A stretch of 64,000 nucleotides of DNA. Origin: Pseudonocardia alaniniphila. GTDB lineage: Bacteria > Actinomycetota > Actinomycetes > Mycobacteriales > Pseudonocardiaceae. The stretch lies in contig NZ_JAKXMK010000008.1 in NCBI RefSeq assembly GCF_022524485.1, forward strand, positions 124,001-188,000, written 5' to 3'. Below the pieces are notes generated by a model that saw only the letters and a list, made by a program, of their open reading frames with translations, made no database searches and was not told the DNA's origin. The translations under genes were made by a program, and so were the position numbers. This document shows positions 32,211 through 41,850 of this stretch, piece by piece (within the stretch, counting starts at the first letter, position 1; each line of letters begins with the position of its first letter).

Positions 32211-35200
32211 AGGCCCTCCCGCGTGACGGACGAGGTGCGCTGGTCTCGGCGCACGGCGAACCGTACCGGCACCCGTTCGGCCAGCGCCGCCACGTGTGTG
32301 ATGACGCCGACCATGCGATCACCCCGCGTGGAGAGGTTCTCCAGCGTGCCCGCGACGACCTCGAGGTTGGTCTCGTCGAGCGTGCCGAACCCCTCGTCGA
32401 GGAAGATCGACTCCAGGCGGGCCGCACCCTTCGCGGCGAGCCCGGACATCTGTGCCGAGAGCGCCAGGGCCAGCGCGAGGCTCGCCTGGAACGTCTCGCC
32501 GCCCGACAGCGTCTTCACCGGCCGCCGTGCGTCGGCGTCGGCGTGGTCGATCACCAGGAACTCGCCGCCCTCATGGGTGAGCTCGAACTGACCGGCAGAC
32601 AGCTCGGCGAGGCTCCTGGAGGCATCGGCCACGAGCGTGTCGAGGGCGGAGGCCACCAGCCAGCGTGGGAACCCGTCGGAGCGCAGCAGGTTGCCGAGCA
32701 GCTTCGCGACCTGCTGAGCGGACTCCGCCTCGTCACGATCGGCGCGGATCTTCTCGGCCGCCTCCCGCCGCTCCGCGATGCGCTCCTGCGCCGACCGCGA
32801 GCGCGCGAGCACCGCCGCGACGGCGGCAGGCGCGCTGGTGCCCAGGGGCGGAGCTGCGGTGACCTGGTGGGCGAGCAGGTCCTCCCCGATCCGTCGTTCG
32901 ACGGCATCGCGGGCCTCCCGGACCGACTGCGCGGCCCGCTCCGCCTCGGCGAGCCGCTCGGTTCGCACCGCCGCCTCGCGCTGGGCCCAGCCGGTGAGCG
33001 CCTGCCATCCCGCCAGCAGTTCGTCGCCGCTCACGGCGGGCGCGCCGAGCGGGACGAGCGGGTCGCGGGCCTGCCGCAGCCCCTCCCAGGCCGCCCGGAC
33101 CTCACGCCCGACGTCGTCGGCGGTGCGCTCCGCGGACCGCAGCGCCGCCCGGGCGCCCCGCAGCTGCGCGTCGGCTTCCCGGCAGGCGACGTCGAGGGCG
33201 TCGAGCCGTGTGAGCTCCTCGGCGGCCTCGGCGTCCGACGGCGCGTCCGCGAGGGCGGCCTCGAGCTGCGCGGTGCGCCGCTCGATCGTCTCGACCGCAC
33301 CCCGGGCGTCCTGTTCCGCACGGGCGGCGGAGGTCTCGTCACGACGGCGCTCGGCCGCGGCCCGGTCGGCCGCGGCCAGTGACTCCTCGGCGGTGTGCCG
33401 GTGGCGTTCGGCCGCCGCCACGGCCTCCTGCGCGGACGGGAGGCCGGCCGCACGCTCCTCGGCGGCCTGGCGCGCCCACGCGACCAGTGCCGTCCAGCCG
33501 CCGACGACATCGCCGTCGGCGACGGCGGGGACGCCCAGTGGCACCAGCGGGTCGCGCGCGGCGCGCAGGCCTGCGGTGGCCGCGGCGACCTCGGCGCGCA
33601 GCTCCTCCACCCCGGCTGCGGCCTCGTCGCGGCTGCGCCGGGCGCCACGCACCGCGGTGGCCGCCTCGTCCGAGGCCGCGGCGAGCCGGTCGAGCCGAGC
33701 GAGAGCCGCATCGATCTCCGCCCCCGGCACCGCGCCGGCCCGGCCCGGCAGCACGCCCTGCAGCGCGGAGGTGAGACGCACAACCGTGGCATCGAGCCGC
33801 TCCGACTCGGCGGCGATCCGCCCGCGTGCCGCAGCTGCGGCCGCCTCCCGGCGCCGGGCCTCGTCGAGGGCCCGCTCGGCTGCGGCCACGGCCCGCCGCG
33901 GAGCGTCGGGGTCGGCATCGGAGCTGCTCGGCAGCGGCGCGGGCAGCGTTGCGACCACCTGCGCGCACACGGGACACGCATCGCCCGCGACGAGCGTGGG
34001 CCGCAGCGAGGCAGCGAGGTCGGCGCGCTGGGCGAGCGCCTGCTGCTCCTGGGCGTGGTCGAGGCGGTGGCGGGTCTCGGCGACCGATCCCGCGGCGGCT
34101 GCGATCTCCTGCTCGGCAGCGGCGGCACGCTCCGCGAGGGCGTGCCGCTCCACCTCGGCGCCGTCGAGATCGTGGCGGTCGCGCCTGGCCTGCTCCAACG
34201 GTCCCCGTGCCGGCGCCGCGGCGACGGCCGTGCGCGCCTCGGCGTCGGCGCCCTCGGCCTCGACGAGCACGGCGACGGCACGGTCGAGAGCGGTGGCGGC
34301 CGCGGACCGGCGCCGATCGAGCGCGTCCAGCCCTGCCGGCACGGCCACCGACCGCAGGGTGTCGCGTTCGGCCGTGAGCCGGCGCAGGGCCTCCTGGGCT
34401 TCGGTGAGCGCGGCGACGGAAGCATCGCGGCGCGACCGCGCCTCGTCGACGCCTGCCCGGGCGTCGGCGGCGTCGCTCACAGCGGTGGCGTAGGCCGCGC
34501 TCGTCTTCTCGTGGCGCTCCCGCGCGCCCGGCAGCTCGCCGGACAGGCTCGCGAGCTCGGCGTGGTGGCGCCGCGCCTGTTCGAGCGGCCCCCGGGCCGG
34601 GGCTGCGGCGAGTCGTTCCCTGGCTGCGGTGTCGGCGGACTCGGCAACGGCGGCGCGCTCGGCCGCCGCAGCTCTTTCCTGGGCGACGGCGCGCTGCCGC
34701 GCGTCGAGCTCGGCGAGGCCGCCAGGCACGGTGAGCGCGCCGAGTTGCTCGCGCTCGCGGCGCAGCCTGGTGACCTGCTCCTGCGCGGTGTCGAGCGCAG
34801 CCGCCGCGGCGGCGAGTTCAGGAACCGCCACGCCGACGCGCTCCGCGAGCGCCTCCAGCTCACTCACCCGCGTGGAGGCCTCCTCCTCGGCCTCCGGCGT
34901 GGCGTCGGCGTACGCGGCGAGCTGCTCGGCCAGCACCTCCGACCGCTGCCGCGCCGCCGCTGCCTCGCTGTTGGCCTCCCGTGCGATCACGTCATAGACG
35001 CCGAGTCCGAGGATCCGCACCAGCTTCTCCTGGCGCTTACGCGGCTCGGTGTGCAGGAACTCCGCGAAGTCGCCCTGCGGCAGCACCACGCAGGTGCAGA
35101 AATCGCCGAAAGGCAGCCCCAGAAGATCCTCGACCGCCTTGGTGACGGCACCGGCGCCGTCGGCGAGCGGCTCGATCTCCTCGTCGGGGCCGCCGGTGCC

Positions 35201-35542
35201 TGCGGCGTCACGCAGCCGCTCCAGCCGGGCGCTACGCACCGACACGCTCCCGGTGGCCGCCCGCCGCAGCTCGCGCGCTGCGACGTACCGCGCACCGCCC
35301 ACGTCGAACACGAGCCGGACCGTGCCGCGGTTGACGGTGGGCGCGAGCGCCAGCGCGACCGTGCGGCTGTTGTCCCAGCGCGGCACGGAGCCGTAGAGCG
35401 CGAACGTCATCGCGTCGATCACGGTGGACTTGCCGGCGCCCGTGGGGCCGACCAGCGCGAAGTACTCGGCGCCGGTGAAGTCGAGGGTGGTGGGCTCGCG
35501 GAAGGACCCGAACCCGGCGATCTCCAGCAGGACCGGTCGCAT
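32207..35542 (-). CDS. sbcC: SbcC/Rad50-like ATPase
   Basis: A 1111-residue SMC-like ATPase, partner of the SbcD nuclease in opening and trimming blocked or hairpin DNA ends. Walker A is VGPTGAGKST (Lys 38), the zinc hook ACPVC at residues 522-526 sits in the middle of two very long Ala/Glu/Arg-rich coiled coils, and the ABC signature LSGGETFQASLALAL (about 1010) and Walker B LESIFLDEGFGTLD close the head domain. Start ATG 35542 overlaps the sbcD stop by one base, and the stop overlaps the NurA-like gene. Complete and apparently functional. Confidence 0.95.
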   Translation of the reverse strand: MRPVLLEIAGFGSFREPTTLDFTGAEYFALVGPTGAGKSTVIDAMTFALYGSVPRWDNSRTVALALAPTVNRGTVRLVFDVGGARYVAARELRRAATGSVSVRSARLERLRDAAGTGGPDEEIEPLADGAGAVTKAVEDLLGLPFGDFCTCVVLPQGDFAEFLHTEPRKRQEKLVRILGLGVYDVIAREANSEAAAARQRSEVLAEQLAAYADATPEAEEEASTRVSELEALAERVGVAVPELAAAAAALDTAQEQVTRLRREREQLGALTVPGGLAELDARQRAVAQERAAAAERAAVAESADTAARERLAAAPARGPLEQARRHHAELASLSGELPGARERHEKTSAAYATAVSDAADARAGVDEARSRRDASVAALTEAQEALRRLTAERDTLRSVAVPAGLDALDRRRSAAATALDRAVAVLVEAEGADAEARTAVAAAPARGPLEQARRDRHDLDGAEVERHALAERAAAAEQEIAAAAGSVAETRHRLDHAQEQQALAQRADLAASLRPTLVAGDACPVCAQVVATLPAPLPSSSDADPDAPRRAVAAAERALDEARRREAAAAAARGRIAAESERLDATVVRLTSALQGVLPGRAGAVPGAEIDAALARLDRLAAASDEAATAVRGARRSRDEAAAGVEELRAEVAAATAGLRAARDPLVPLGVPAVADGDVVGGWTALVAWARQAAEERAAGLPSAQEAVAAAERHRHTAEESLAAADRAAAERRRDETSAARAEQDARGAVETIERRTAQLEAALADAPSDAEAAEELTRLDALDVACREADAQLRGARAALRSAERTADDVGREVRAAWEGLRQARDPLVPLGAPAVSGDELLAGWQALTGWAQREAAVRTERLAEAERAAQSVREARDAVERRIGEDLLAHQVTAAPPLGTSAPAAVAAVLARSRSAQERIAERREAAEKIRADRDEAESAQQVAKLLGNLLRSDGFPRWLVASALDTLVADASRSLAELSAGQFELTHEGGEFLVIDHADADARRPVKTLSGGETFQASLALALALSAQMSGLAAKGAARLESIFLDEGFGTLDETNLEVVAGTLENLSTRGDRMVGVITHVAALAERVPVRFAVRRDQRTSSVTREGL

Positions 35543-36729
35543 CAGCGGGCTCCGGTATCGATGTTCGGGCCCGCAAGCGACCCATCGGTGACGCGGTCGT
35601 GCAGCCGCGCGAACAACTGCTCGACGCGGGGATCGGCCACGTTCCTCGTGCCGAGGTACTCGCGGAACAGCTCGGAAGGAGCGCGTTCCGCCCCGGACGC
35701 GGGCCGCGACGATGCCACGGGCGCGGCGAACTCGGGGTCGATCCGCACCTCCAGTGCTCCCGGCAGAATCGCCATCACCTCTTCTCGCAGCCCGGCACGG
35801 GCGGGCTCGCGCACCCAGACCCGCAGGAAGTCCTCGCCCACGGTGCCCGCGAGCACCGACAGTTCGGCGACCGTGCCGCGCAGCGTCCGCAGCCGCCGCC
35901 CGGCCGTGATCGGGATGTCGGTGACCTTCGCCGGCGTGCCCGGCGCTGCCTCGACCAGGCAGACGACCGGGGTGTTGTCCTGCTCGCCGAAGTCGATGGC
36001 GAGCGGCGCGCCGCAGTAGTGCACGGGGCAGGGCGCGTCGACGCGCTGGCGGCGGTGCAGGTGCCCCAGCGCCACGTAGTGCGCCTCGACGGGGAAGATC
36101 GTGGCGGGCACGGCGTACTCGAAGATCGACTGCGCCGCCCGCTCGCCGCCCCCGAAGGTGGCGTTGAGGATCGTGAGATGGGCCATCACCAGGTTCACCG
36201 CGTCGTCGCGGAAGCCGGCGGTGAGACTCGCGAGGATGTCGCGCAGCTGCTGGTCGTAGGCGCCGGTGTTCTCGGCGGGCGTGTTCGTGACCAGCTCGGC
36301 GGCACGCACCGCGTAGCGCTGGGACAGGAACGGCAGCACCGCGACGGTGGCCCGCTCGCCCGTGGACCGGGCCGTGAACTCGACGACCCCGCCCCGCTCC
36401 GCCGTGCGCACCGAGCCGACCAGTGTGATTCCCGCGACGCCCGCGAGCGGCCGGTAGGCGTCGATGGTGGGGGCGTGGTCGTGGTTGCCCGCGATCGCGA
36501 TGACCTCCGCGTTGCGGGCGAGGCCCATGAGCGTGCGGATCACGAGCTGCTGGGCCTGCGCCGACGGCGCCGCGGTGTCGTAGAGGTCGCCCGCGACGAG
36601 CACCGCGTCGACCTCGTGCTCACGCGCGATCCCGACGATCTCGCGGAGCACCTGCTCCTGCTCGTCGAGGCGCGAATGGCCCTTGAGCGTCTTGCCGACG
36701 TGCCAGTCGGACGTGTGCAACAGCCGCAT
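35542..36729 (-). CDS. sbcD: SbcD/Mre11-like exonuclease subunit
   Basis: A 395-residue calcineurin-fold nuclease. All phosphoesterase motifs are visible: HTSDWHVGKT (residues 5-14), VLVAGDLYDTAAPS (about 46), AIAGNHDHAPT (about 75), NLVMAHLTI and ALGHLHRRQ (about 200-235). The C-terminal 100 residues form the SbcC-contact region. ATG 36729 is chosen because the frame, though open to 37308, reads antisense to the MOSC gene beyond it. First gene of the sbcD-sbcC-NurA operon, divergent from the MOSC gene. Confidence 0.95.
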   Translation of the reverse strand: MRLLHTSDWHVGKTLKGHSRLDEQEQVLREIVGIAREHEVDAVLVAGDLYDTAAPSAQAQQLVIRTLMGLARNAEVIAIAGNHDHAPTIDAYRPLAGVAGITLVGSVRTAERGGVVEFTARSTGERATVAVLPFLSQRYAVRAAELVTNTPAENTGAYDQQLRDILASLTAGFRDDAVNLVMAHLTILNATFGGGERAAQSIFEYAVPATIFPVEAHYVALGHLHRRQRVDAPCPVHYCGAPLAIDFGEQDNTPVVCLVEAAPGTPAKVTDIPITAGRRLRTLRGTVAELSVLAGTVGEDFLRVWVREPARAGLREEVMAILPGALEVRIDPEFAAPVASSRPASGAERAPSELFREYLGTRNVADPRVEQLFARLHDRVTDGSLAGPNIDTGAR

Positions 36730-36838
36730 GAGGTGGTCATCGTAGGCGCGCGCTCCGTCAGGATCGGGGACGCACGCCGCAAGCGATCCCAGAGCCGCTC
36801 GTCCGACGGGTCGACTCCCCCGATGCGAGCATGGGCAC

Positions 36839-37390
36839 GTGAAGAAGGACGCCGGCACGGTCGTCGCGGTCAGTCGCAGCTCGGTGCACGAGTTCAGCAA
36901 GCCGGTCGAGGACAGCATCGAGCTGCTGGCCGGCCTCGGCGTCCGTGACGACGCGCACGCAGGCGTCACCGTGCAGCACCGCTCGCGCGTTGCGGTGGAC
37001 CCGACCCAGCCGAACCTGCGGCAGGTCCACCTCATCCACGCCGAGCTGCACGACGAGCTGCGGAGCAGGGGCTTCGACGTTTCCCCTGGCCAGTTGGGCG
37101 AGAACATCACCGTTCGCGGTCTCGATCTCCTCGGGCTCCCCCGCGGCACCCGGCTGCACATCGGCGCGGAGGCGATCGTGGAGGTCACCGGCCTGCGCAA
37201 CCCCTGTGCCCAGATCAACGGCCTGCAGGACGGGCTGATGAAGGCCGTGCTGGACCGCGACGCGCAGGGCCGGCTGGTCCGCAAGGCGGGGGTCATGGGC
37301 GTCGTCATCGCCGGTGGTCACGTCCGTCCCGGCGAAGACATCCAGGTGGAACTCCCGACGGGACGACCGGTAGCCCTGTCCCGCGTCTGA
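36839..37390 (+). CDS. MOSC domain protein
   Basis: A 183-residue stand-alone MOSC (molybdenum cofactor sulfurase C-terminal) domain. Visible family elements are the GVRDDAHAG segment, GQLGENITVRGLDLLGLP and the conserved cysteine in VEVTGLRNPCAQINGL (about residue 122). Related proteins move sulfur or reduce N-hydroxylated substrates using bound Moco (YiiM class). Start GTG 36839. The Mo hydroxylase operon at 49953-53772 is 12 kb away, and any link is speculative. Confidence 0.88.
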   Translation: MKKDAGTVVAVSRSSVHEFSKPVEDSIELLAGLGVRDDAHAGVTVQHRSRVAVDPTQPNLRQVHLIHAELHDELRSRGFDVSPGQLGENITVRGLDLLGLPRGTRLHIGAEAIVEVTGLRNPCAQINGLQDGLMKAVLDRDAQGRLVRKAGVMGVVIAGGHVRPGEDIQVELPTGRPVALSRV

Positions 37391-37426
37391 CCCCACCGCT
37401 CGGACGAGCGCCCAACCGCACCGGTG

Positions 37427-38419
37427 TCAGCGGCGCCGGAACCGGTGGGACAGCTCCGGGTCGTCCTCCCACCACAGGCGCGGCCGCTCCGCTTCCTGCG
37501 GGCCGTCCGGCTCGGCCGTCGCGGCGGCCCTCTCGGCGTCGCGTGCGTCGAGTTCGGCGTCGATCACCACGGCCTTCTGATGGTCCTCGCGCGTCATCCG
37601 CGCGAACACCACGCCGATGAAGGGCAGCCCCACCACGTCGCCGCCGATCCACAGCGCCCCGGCCCCGAGCCACTGGTCGACCTGAATGCTCGGCCCCCAG
37701 TCGCGCGCGAGCGCGGTGTAGTACCCGGCCGCGACCAGCGGGCCCAGCCAGAGCACCACGCCGAGCACGGCGTCACCGATCATCTCCACCACGGTGATCG
37801 CGAGCGTCACGCCGTAGGGGTCCGTGCGGGGGGCCGGGTCGATGCGAAAGCGCGTCCAGAAGTAGACGAACCCGGTGGTGGCCAGCACCAGCCCTGCCAC
37901 CGCGCTCGCCACGGCGCTGCGCAGGGTCATCTCGTAGAGCGGGCTGAGGTACAGCACCAACAGGGGCAGGGTGAGTACGACCGTCACGACCAGGGGAAAC
38001 GTCAGCAGCCGGGCCGCTTTGCCGTGCAGCAGCCGCGACAACCGGGCGCGCGCCGGAACTGGCAGTTGGTCACGCAGCAGCGTGAACGGCGCTCCCATCG
38101 CCAGCAACATCGGCACCACCATCAGCAGCACGATGTTCTGCACGGCACGCACCCAGAACAGCGTGTCGTCATACACACCGAGGAACGACATCCCGACGAG
38201 CGCGATGATCACCACTCCGGCGGCGAAGCTCAGGGTCCGCCCGCGCGGCCACGCTCCCGCCGACGCGGGCCGACGGCGCAACCCCAGTCCGTAGCCGCCG
38301 CCGAGAACGGCCACCGCTGCGGCGACGCCGGGCGTGAAGCGCCAGGACGTGAACGTCCGTACCAGCGTCAACGGCGGCGGACCGGCATACGCCAGCGCCG
38401 CGACCACTCCGGAAGCCAC
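37427..38419 (-). CDS. CtaG/Caa3-type cytochrome c oxidase assembly protein
   Basis: A 330-residue membrane protein with about nine predicted helices, in the CtaG_Caa3 family that helps assemble the CuA/CuB centres of aa3 or caa3 oxidases. Typical segments are SWRFTPGVAAAVAVLGG at the start, FWVRAVQNIVLLMVVPMLLAMGAP, YLSPLYEMTLRS, and the C-terminal GDVVGLPFIGVVFARMTR. The last 50 residues are charged and cytoplasmic. Actinomycete copies often occur away from oxidase genes, as here. Confidence 0.85.
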   Translation of the reverse strand: MASGVVAALAYAGPPPLTLVRTFTSWRFTPGVAAAVAVLGGGYGLGLRRRPASAGAWPRGRTLSFAAGVVIIALVGMSFLGVYDDTLFWVRAVQNIVLLMVVPMLLAMGAPFTLLRDQLPVPARARLSRLLHGKAARLLTFPLVVTVVLTLPLLVLYLSPLYEMTLRSAVASAVAGLVLATTGFVYFWTRFRIDPAPRTDPYGVTLAITVVEMIGDAVLGVVLWLGPLVAAGYYTALARDWGPSIQVDQWLGAGALWIGGDVVGLPFIGVVFARMTREDHQKAVVIDAELDARDAERAAATAEPDGPQEAERPRLWWEDDPELSHRFRRR

Positions 38420-38499
38420 GCCCCGACGCTACGCCGGGGTGCGGAGGCACCAGCGCCGCCGAAGCCGGACGAACGGCCCGCCCGTCGCGTCGGTGACAA

Positions 38500-38973
38500 C
38501 TAGGCGATGCCGGCCGCGTGATGTGAGGTCGGAGTCTCCGGCTCGGCGGGCACGGGGGCGTCGGCGCGGCGTGCGGCGATCACCGCGATGACGAACAGCC
38601 CGATCGCCACGACGCCGTGCAGTACCCCCAGCCCGGCGGCCGCGCTGCCGAAGATGCCCAGCAGCACCTGGACGACGACCGTGACCACGGTGATCGCGGC
38701 CCACAGCACGCCGCCCGGCACCTTTGCGAAGAAGGAGGCGACCAGCAGCAGCACCGCGATCACCGGCACGATCATCTGCCCGTTGACCCCGTGCACCGTG
38801 ATTCCCTCGGCCCCGGTGTAGGTCGCCGTGTGGTTCCGGATGGCGGCCGCATCCAGCACGCCACCGTCGGCGATCCACTTCCTCAACCCGAAGAAGGCGA
38901 ACGCGATCAACGCGGTCTGGATGACGACCTCGAGCGCCACCAGGTAGGCGAGAACGCGATAGACGGACCTCAT
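38500..38973 (-). CDS. Small four-helix membrane protein (paralogue A)
   Basis: A 157-residue integral membrane protein with four predicted helices, of unknown function. The N-terminus MRSVYRVLAYLVALEVVIQ and the loop GLRKWIADGGVLD are shared with the protein at 41046-41540, at 29 identities in the first 41 residues. After helix 1 there is an extracellular-looking loop with NHTATYTG, then MIVPVIAVLLLVASFFAKVP and two more helices. ATG 38973 has AAGGAG upstream. The pair flanks an acyl-CoA synthetase gene. Confidence 0.75.
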   Translation of the reverse strand: MRSVYRVLAYLVALEVVIQTALIAFAFFGLRKWIADGGVLDAAAIRNHTATYTGAEGITVHGVNGQMIVPVIAVLLLVASFFAKVPGGVLWAAITVVTVVVQVLLGIFGSAAAGLGVLHGVVAIGLFVIAVIAARRADAPVPAEPETPTSHHAAGIA

Positions 38974-39498
38974 GCACAACTCCTTGCCGCTGAGCGGATT
39001 GTGATCGACGGCGACGCCGGCGCCATTGCCCAGAATGGGCGTATCCCCCCCGATGTGCACAATTCTCGGCGGTTGTACCGGAATCTGCACTGCCCGCGCA
39101 CTTCAGACGCGGAACCGCACCAGCGCGGCCTTCGCGGCGCCACACTACCGCCATCGACGCGGTTAGTTCGCCGGCCTTGCGCCGACGCCTCATCCGGACG
39201 AACTCGGCCCATCTCCCGAGGTCGGAGCCACCCCAGCGGCGATCTTCGAATTCGGACGTTCTGCACACCCGGCCCGATGCGTCGATCATTTCCGACGGTG
39301 AAGTGATCGCCGACACTTCCGACTGCACCACCGGCCGATCCGCTGCTACATTTTTGACCGTCATAACTGACTGTGAAACAGTCGTCGGGCGATCTCGAAA
39401 TGTTCCGCACCGGTGCGGATGAATCCGAAAGCACAAGAGTCGATCGGCACCGCGCCGAGAGCGGCGGCGGCCGGCTTTCGACCGCGATGGAGGAGCAC
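38974..39498. other. 525-bp intergenic region between divergent genes
   Basis: Between paralogue A (minus) and the acyl-CoA synthetase (plus). It is less GC-rich near 39300-39420 and contains the 15-bp palindrome listed separately. I see no gene with normal codon use in it. Confidence 0.6.
39369..39383. promoter_or_regulatory. TetR-like palindrome upstream of acyl-CoA synthetase
   Basis: GACTGTGAAACAGTC is a perfect 6-3-6 inverted repeat in an AT-richer patch 116 bp before the synthetase start. Size and symmetry fit a TetR or GntR-class operator such as those controlling fatty-acid activation genes. Confidence 0.45.
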
Positions 39499-41034
39499 GT
39501 GCCCAGTGCCGACAGCCCCACGAGCGTGACCCGACTGCTGCAGCACTGGGCGGTCACGCAGCCCGTCACGGTCGCACTGCGCTTCGAGGACCGGAGCTGG
39601 ACCTGGGCCGAGCTGCTCGACCGGGTCCGTCACCTGGCCGGTGCGCTCAGGGAAGCGGGGATCGGCCCCGGCGACAGGATCGCGTTCCTGGGAAGGAACC
39701 ACCCGGCGGCCTTCGAGCTCGTGCTGGCCGGGGCCCGGATCGGGGCGACGACGATCGTCGTCAACTACCGGCTCGCACCGGCCGAGATCGACTACGTCGT
39801 GCGGGACGCCGAAGCGGCGATCGTCGTGGTCCGCCCGGAGTTCGCTCCCGTGCTCGCGGATCTCGGATACCACCGCCGGGTCGTGGCGGTCGGCCCGGAG
39901 TACGAGGAGTGGCTCGCGTCGGCGGTACCGCCCGGTGATCCGCGGGACGCCGACGCCGACGAGCCGTTCCTCCAGCTCTACACGTCAGGCACGACCGGCG
40001 TCCCCAAGGGCGCCATGCTGACCCACCGCAACCTCGCGGCCCACAGCGAGGCCGTCTCCACGCACATCGGCCTGACACGCACGAGCGTGAACCTCGTTCC
40101 GATGCCGATGTACCACATCGGCGGGCTGGCCTGGGCACTTCTGGCGCTGCACCGTGGGGCGACGCTGATCCTCGTCCCCGATGTCGTGCCCGCCCAGTTG
40201 GTCGACATGATCGAGACCTTCCGTGTCACACACGCCTTCGTGGTGCCGACCGTTCTCGCCGCACTGGTGGAGCTCCCCGATCTCGCCGAGCGGGATCTCT
40301 CCTCGCTGCGAGGCCTCGCCTACGGCGGCTCACCGATACCGCTCCCGGTGCTTCGCCGCCTGCTGGCCACGACCGATGCCGGCCTCTACCAGGTCTACGG
40401 AGCCACCGAGGTCTCCGGCGTCGCCACCGTGCTGGACTCCACCGACCATCGCGCACCGATCGACGACCGGCACCTGAGCTCCGCAGGCCGGCCCCTGGCG
40501 GGCATCGAGGTGGCGATCACAGCGGGCGCCACCGGTGAGGCGGTCCCGGCCGGGGAGATCGGTGAGATCCTCCTGCGGGGCGAGCAGGTGATGGCCGGCT
40601 ACTGGAAACAACCGGCCGCCACGACGGACGCCCGGCTTCCCGGCGGCTGGCTCCGTACCGGCGACGTCGGCTACCTCGACGACGACGGCTATCTGTTCAT
40701 CGTCGACCGGATCAAGGACATGATCATCAGCGGTGGGGAGAACATCTACGCCGCCGAGGTGGAGCGCGTGCTGGGAGAACATCCCGCAGTGAGCGAGGTT
40801 GCGGTGATCGGCGTGCCCGACGAGAAGTGGGGCGAGGTCCCGAAGGCAGTGGTCGTTCCTGTCGGACCGCGCCACCCGGACGCCACCGAGCTGCTCCGGT
40901 TCTGTCGTGGGCAGCTCGCCGGATACAAATGCCCGAAATCCCTGGACTTCGCGTCCACCCTGCCGCGCAACGGGACGGGGAAGATCCTCAAGCGAGAGCT
41001 GCGCGAGCAGTACCGGCGCGGTGCCACGAACTGA
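39499..41034 (+). CDS. AMP-dependent acyl-CoA synthetase
   Basis: A 511-residue ANL-superfamily ligase that adenylates a carboxylic acid and transfers it to CoA. The ATP loop LYTSGTTGVPKGAM (about 157-170), substrate motif YGATEVSG, hinge motif GWLRTGDVGYLDDDGY and IKDMIISGGENIYAAEVE, and the catalytic lysine in LPRNGTGKILKREL at the C-terminus are all intact. GTG 39499 has GGAGG five bases upstream inside the alternative start ATG 39487. Acyl substrate unknown: medium- or long-chain fatty acid or aryl acid. It lies between two paralogous membrane-protein genes on the other strand. Confidence 0.9.
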   Translation: MPSADSPTSVTRLLQHWAVTQPVTVALRFEDRSWTWAELLDRVRHLAGALREAGIGPGDRIAFLGRNHPAAFELVLAGARIGATTIVVNYRLAPAEIDYVVRDAEAAIVVVRPEFAPVLADLGYHRRVVAVGPEYEEWLASAVPPGDPRDADADEPFLQLYTSGTTGVPKGAMLTHRNLAAHSEAVSTHIGLTRTSVNLVPMPMYHIGGLAWALLALHRGATLILVPDVVPAQLVDMIETFRVTHAFVVPTVLAALVELPDLAERDLSSLRGLAYGGSPIPLPVLRRLLATTDAGLYQVYGATEVSGVATVLDSTDHRAPIDDRHLSSAGRPLAGIEVAITAGATGEAVPAGEIGEILLRGEQVMAGYWKQPAATTDARLPGGWLRTGDVGYLDDDGYLFIVDRIKDMIISGGENIYAAEVERVLGEHPAVSEVAVIGVPDEKWGEVPKAVVVPVGPRHPDATELLRFCRGQLAGYKCPKSLDFASTLPRNGTGKILKRELREQYRRGATN

Positions 41035-41045
41035 ACGCCGCCTGC

Positions 41046-41540
41046 CTAGCGCGTGGATCTGATCACCCCGGATCGGCCCAGGTCGGCGGCGTCACGAGAC
41101 GCCCGTAACGGCCCGGCACCGGACACATCCGCACTGCGTGCCGCGACCAGCGCGAAGGCGAACAGCAGGATCCCGTTGATCCCGTGCAGGATCCCCAGGG
41201 CGGGCGCATCGAGCGCGAACAGGCCCAACAGCACCTGGACGACGACCGAGAGCAGGACGATCACGGCCCACATCACGGCCTTCGGCACCTTCGCGCAGAA
41301 CGCGGAGATCAGGAGCAGTACGGCGATGGCCGGGACGATCACCTGCTCGTTCGTGGCGTGGAGCCGGAATCCGACGACCTCGCCGAACCCCTCCGCATGG
41401 TTCTGGACGATGGTCTCGTCCAGGACGCCGCCCTCGTCGATCCAGTGCCTCAACCCGAATACGGCGAAGGTGATCATCGCGCCCTGGACCAGGACCTCGA
41501 GCGCGATCACGTAGGCCAGGACTCGATAGACAGTTCTCAT
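41046..41540 (-). CDS. Small four-helix membrane protein (paralogue B)
   Basis: A 164-residue membrane protein starting MRTVYRVLAYVIALEVLVQ, clearly the paralogue of the gene at 38500-38973. GLRHWIDEGGVLDETIVQNHAEG, then VIVPAIAVLLLISAFCAKVP and VVQVLLGLFALDAPALGILHG match the sister protein helix by helix; the polar tails differ. It ends 11 bp from the convergent acyl-CoA synthetase. Function unknown. Confidence 0.75.
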   Translation of the reverse strand: MRTVYRVLAYVIALEVLVQGAMITFAVFGLRHWIDEGGVLDETIVQNHAEGFGEVVGFRLHATNEQVIVPAIAVLLLISAFCAKVPKAVMWAVIVLLSVVVQVLLGLFALDAPALGILHGINGILLFAFALVAARSADVSGAGPLRASRDAADLGRSGVIRSTR

Positions 41541-41850
41541 GCGCAGACCCCGATGCCGAACCGGTTGATGATCGGATGTCGAGCCCGCGCCGCTGCGCCG
41601 TCGTCCGGAAGACCGACAATTCCGCCGGTCCGCGTTATTCGGCAGGCCCCCGACACCACCGCCGGCCACGAGGCTCGCTCCAGGAGCCGCGCCACTGCAG
41701 TTCCCCCCGCAGCCTAGTCGCCACCGACCCGACCGAGGGACCGCGGAACCGGTTTGCCTGCTTTTCGATATTCCTTCAGAACGAACCATGCGCCCTGATC
41801 GAGCGGCCCGCAACAGAGATTCCGGACACTGTCGACGAAATCGCTCGGGA
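41541..41850. other. 310-bp intergenic region
   Basis: Between paralogue B and the peptidase E gene, both on the minus strand. It should hold paralogue B's promoter. I find no gene, strong hairpin or repeat. Confidence 0.5.
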
